Source: Clostridia bacterium | Lineage (GTDB): Bacteria; Bacillota; Clostridia; Lachnospirales; Lachnospiraceae | Direction: 5' to 3' | Assembly: GCA_910575725.1 (NCBI GenBank) | Contig: CAJTFE010000013.1 | Coordinates: forward strand, 45,304 to 109,303 | Length of the DNA stretch: 64,000 nt | Shown here: piece by piece, positions 63,995-64,000 of the stretch | Layout of the letters: every line of letters starts with the position of its first letter | How positions within the stretch are numbered: the first letter of the stretch is position 1 | The notes under the pieces: generated by a model | What the model saw: only the letters and a program-made list of their open reading frames with translations | What the model was told of the DNA's origin: nothing | Database searches by the model: none | Made by a program: the position numbers and the translations under genes

Positions 63995-64000
63995 TTCATT

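Overview
The window looks like a chromosome segment of an anaerobic Gram-positive of the class Clostridia, most likely a Lachnospiraceae-type gut bacterium. The grounds are moderate GC, strong AGGAGG ribosome binding sites, the housekeeping blocks (rimP-nusA-ylxR-ylxQ-infB-rbfA-nrnA-truB-ribF, alaS, rpsU), an archaeal/vacuolar-type ATPase operon, Csp-like subtilases, and Tn916/Tn1549-type conjugative-element relics at the right end. Species cannot be fixed from sequence alone.

Layout. 0-5.5 kb: tail of a coiled-coil gene, a U32 Fe-S protein, and an FtsW/RodA-type polymerase overlapping a class B penicillin-binding protein. 5.9-8.5 kb: amino-acid ABC transporter. 8.6-10.8 kb: purC and purB. 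11-12 kb: cation/Ca2+ antiporter. 12-21 kb: the translation-factor operon, with an attenuator-like hairpin in its leader and a tandem-repeat expansion inside infB. 21-27.4 kb: Na/Pi symporter with PhoU domain, membrane-anchored Mrr-like nuclease, SH3-NlpC/P60 wall hydrolase, MerR-type regulator, MATE exporter. 27.5-30.6 kb: alaS and rpsU. 30.8-39.6 kb: nine-gene V-type ATPase operon (H-C-I-K-F-E-A-B-D). 39.7-43.2 kb: DUF212 protein, citrate synthase, D-Ala-D-Ala carboxypeptidase. 43.9-48.1 kb: sigma factor with DUF4179-type partner, subtilase, lipoprotein. 48.2-49.9 kb: Y-family polymerase and a YolD-like protein behind a probable LexA box. 50.6-52.3 kb: a second, Csp-like subtilase.

From about 52.3 kb to the end the DNA becomes a mosaic of mobile-element debris and cargo: a frameshifted ORF, truncated IS110 transposase, C-terminal piece of an ICE helicase/methylase, a GNAT gene with small upstream partner, an ArdC-like fragment, the catalytic half of a tyrosine recombinase, an XRE-cupin regulator with a variant metallo-beta-lactamase-fold enzyme, a divergent MerR/SDR pair, DUF3847 and sigma-like ICE genes, an AbiE-type toxin-antitoxin remnant, an XRE regulator, and a Tn916-type sigma/HTH pair interrupted by an IS200/IS605 element.

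The most unusual signals are non-coding. (1) Two ~215-bp near-perfect palindromes (5464-5679 and 24806-25020) share a core, but their outer arms differ in sequence while staying self-complementary. (2) A micro-hairpin repeat (41578-41634; 46687-46773) shows three compensated base-pair changes between copies. (3) A ~150-nt hairpin at 61433-61583 has arm differences that become almost all G-U wobbles in a minus-strand transcript, and its sequence recurs at 53397-53432. Regulatory hairpins also lie ahead of rimP, dacA and the V-ATPase K subunit gene.
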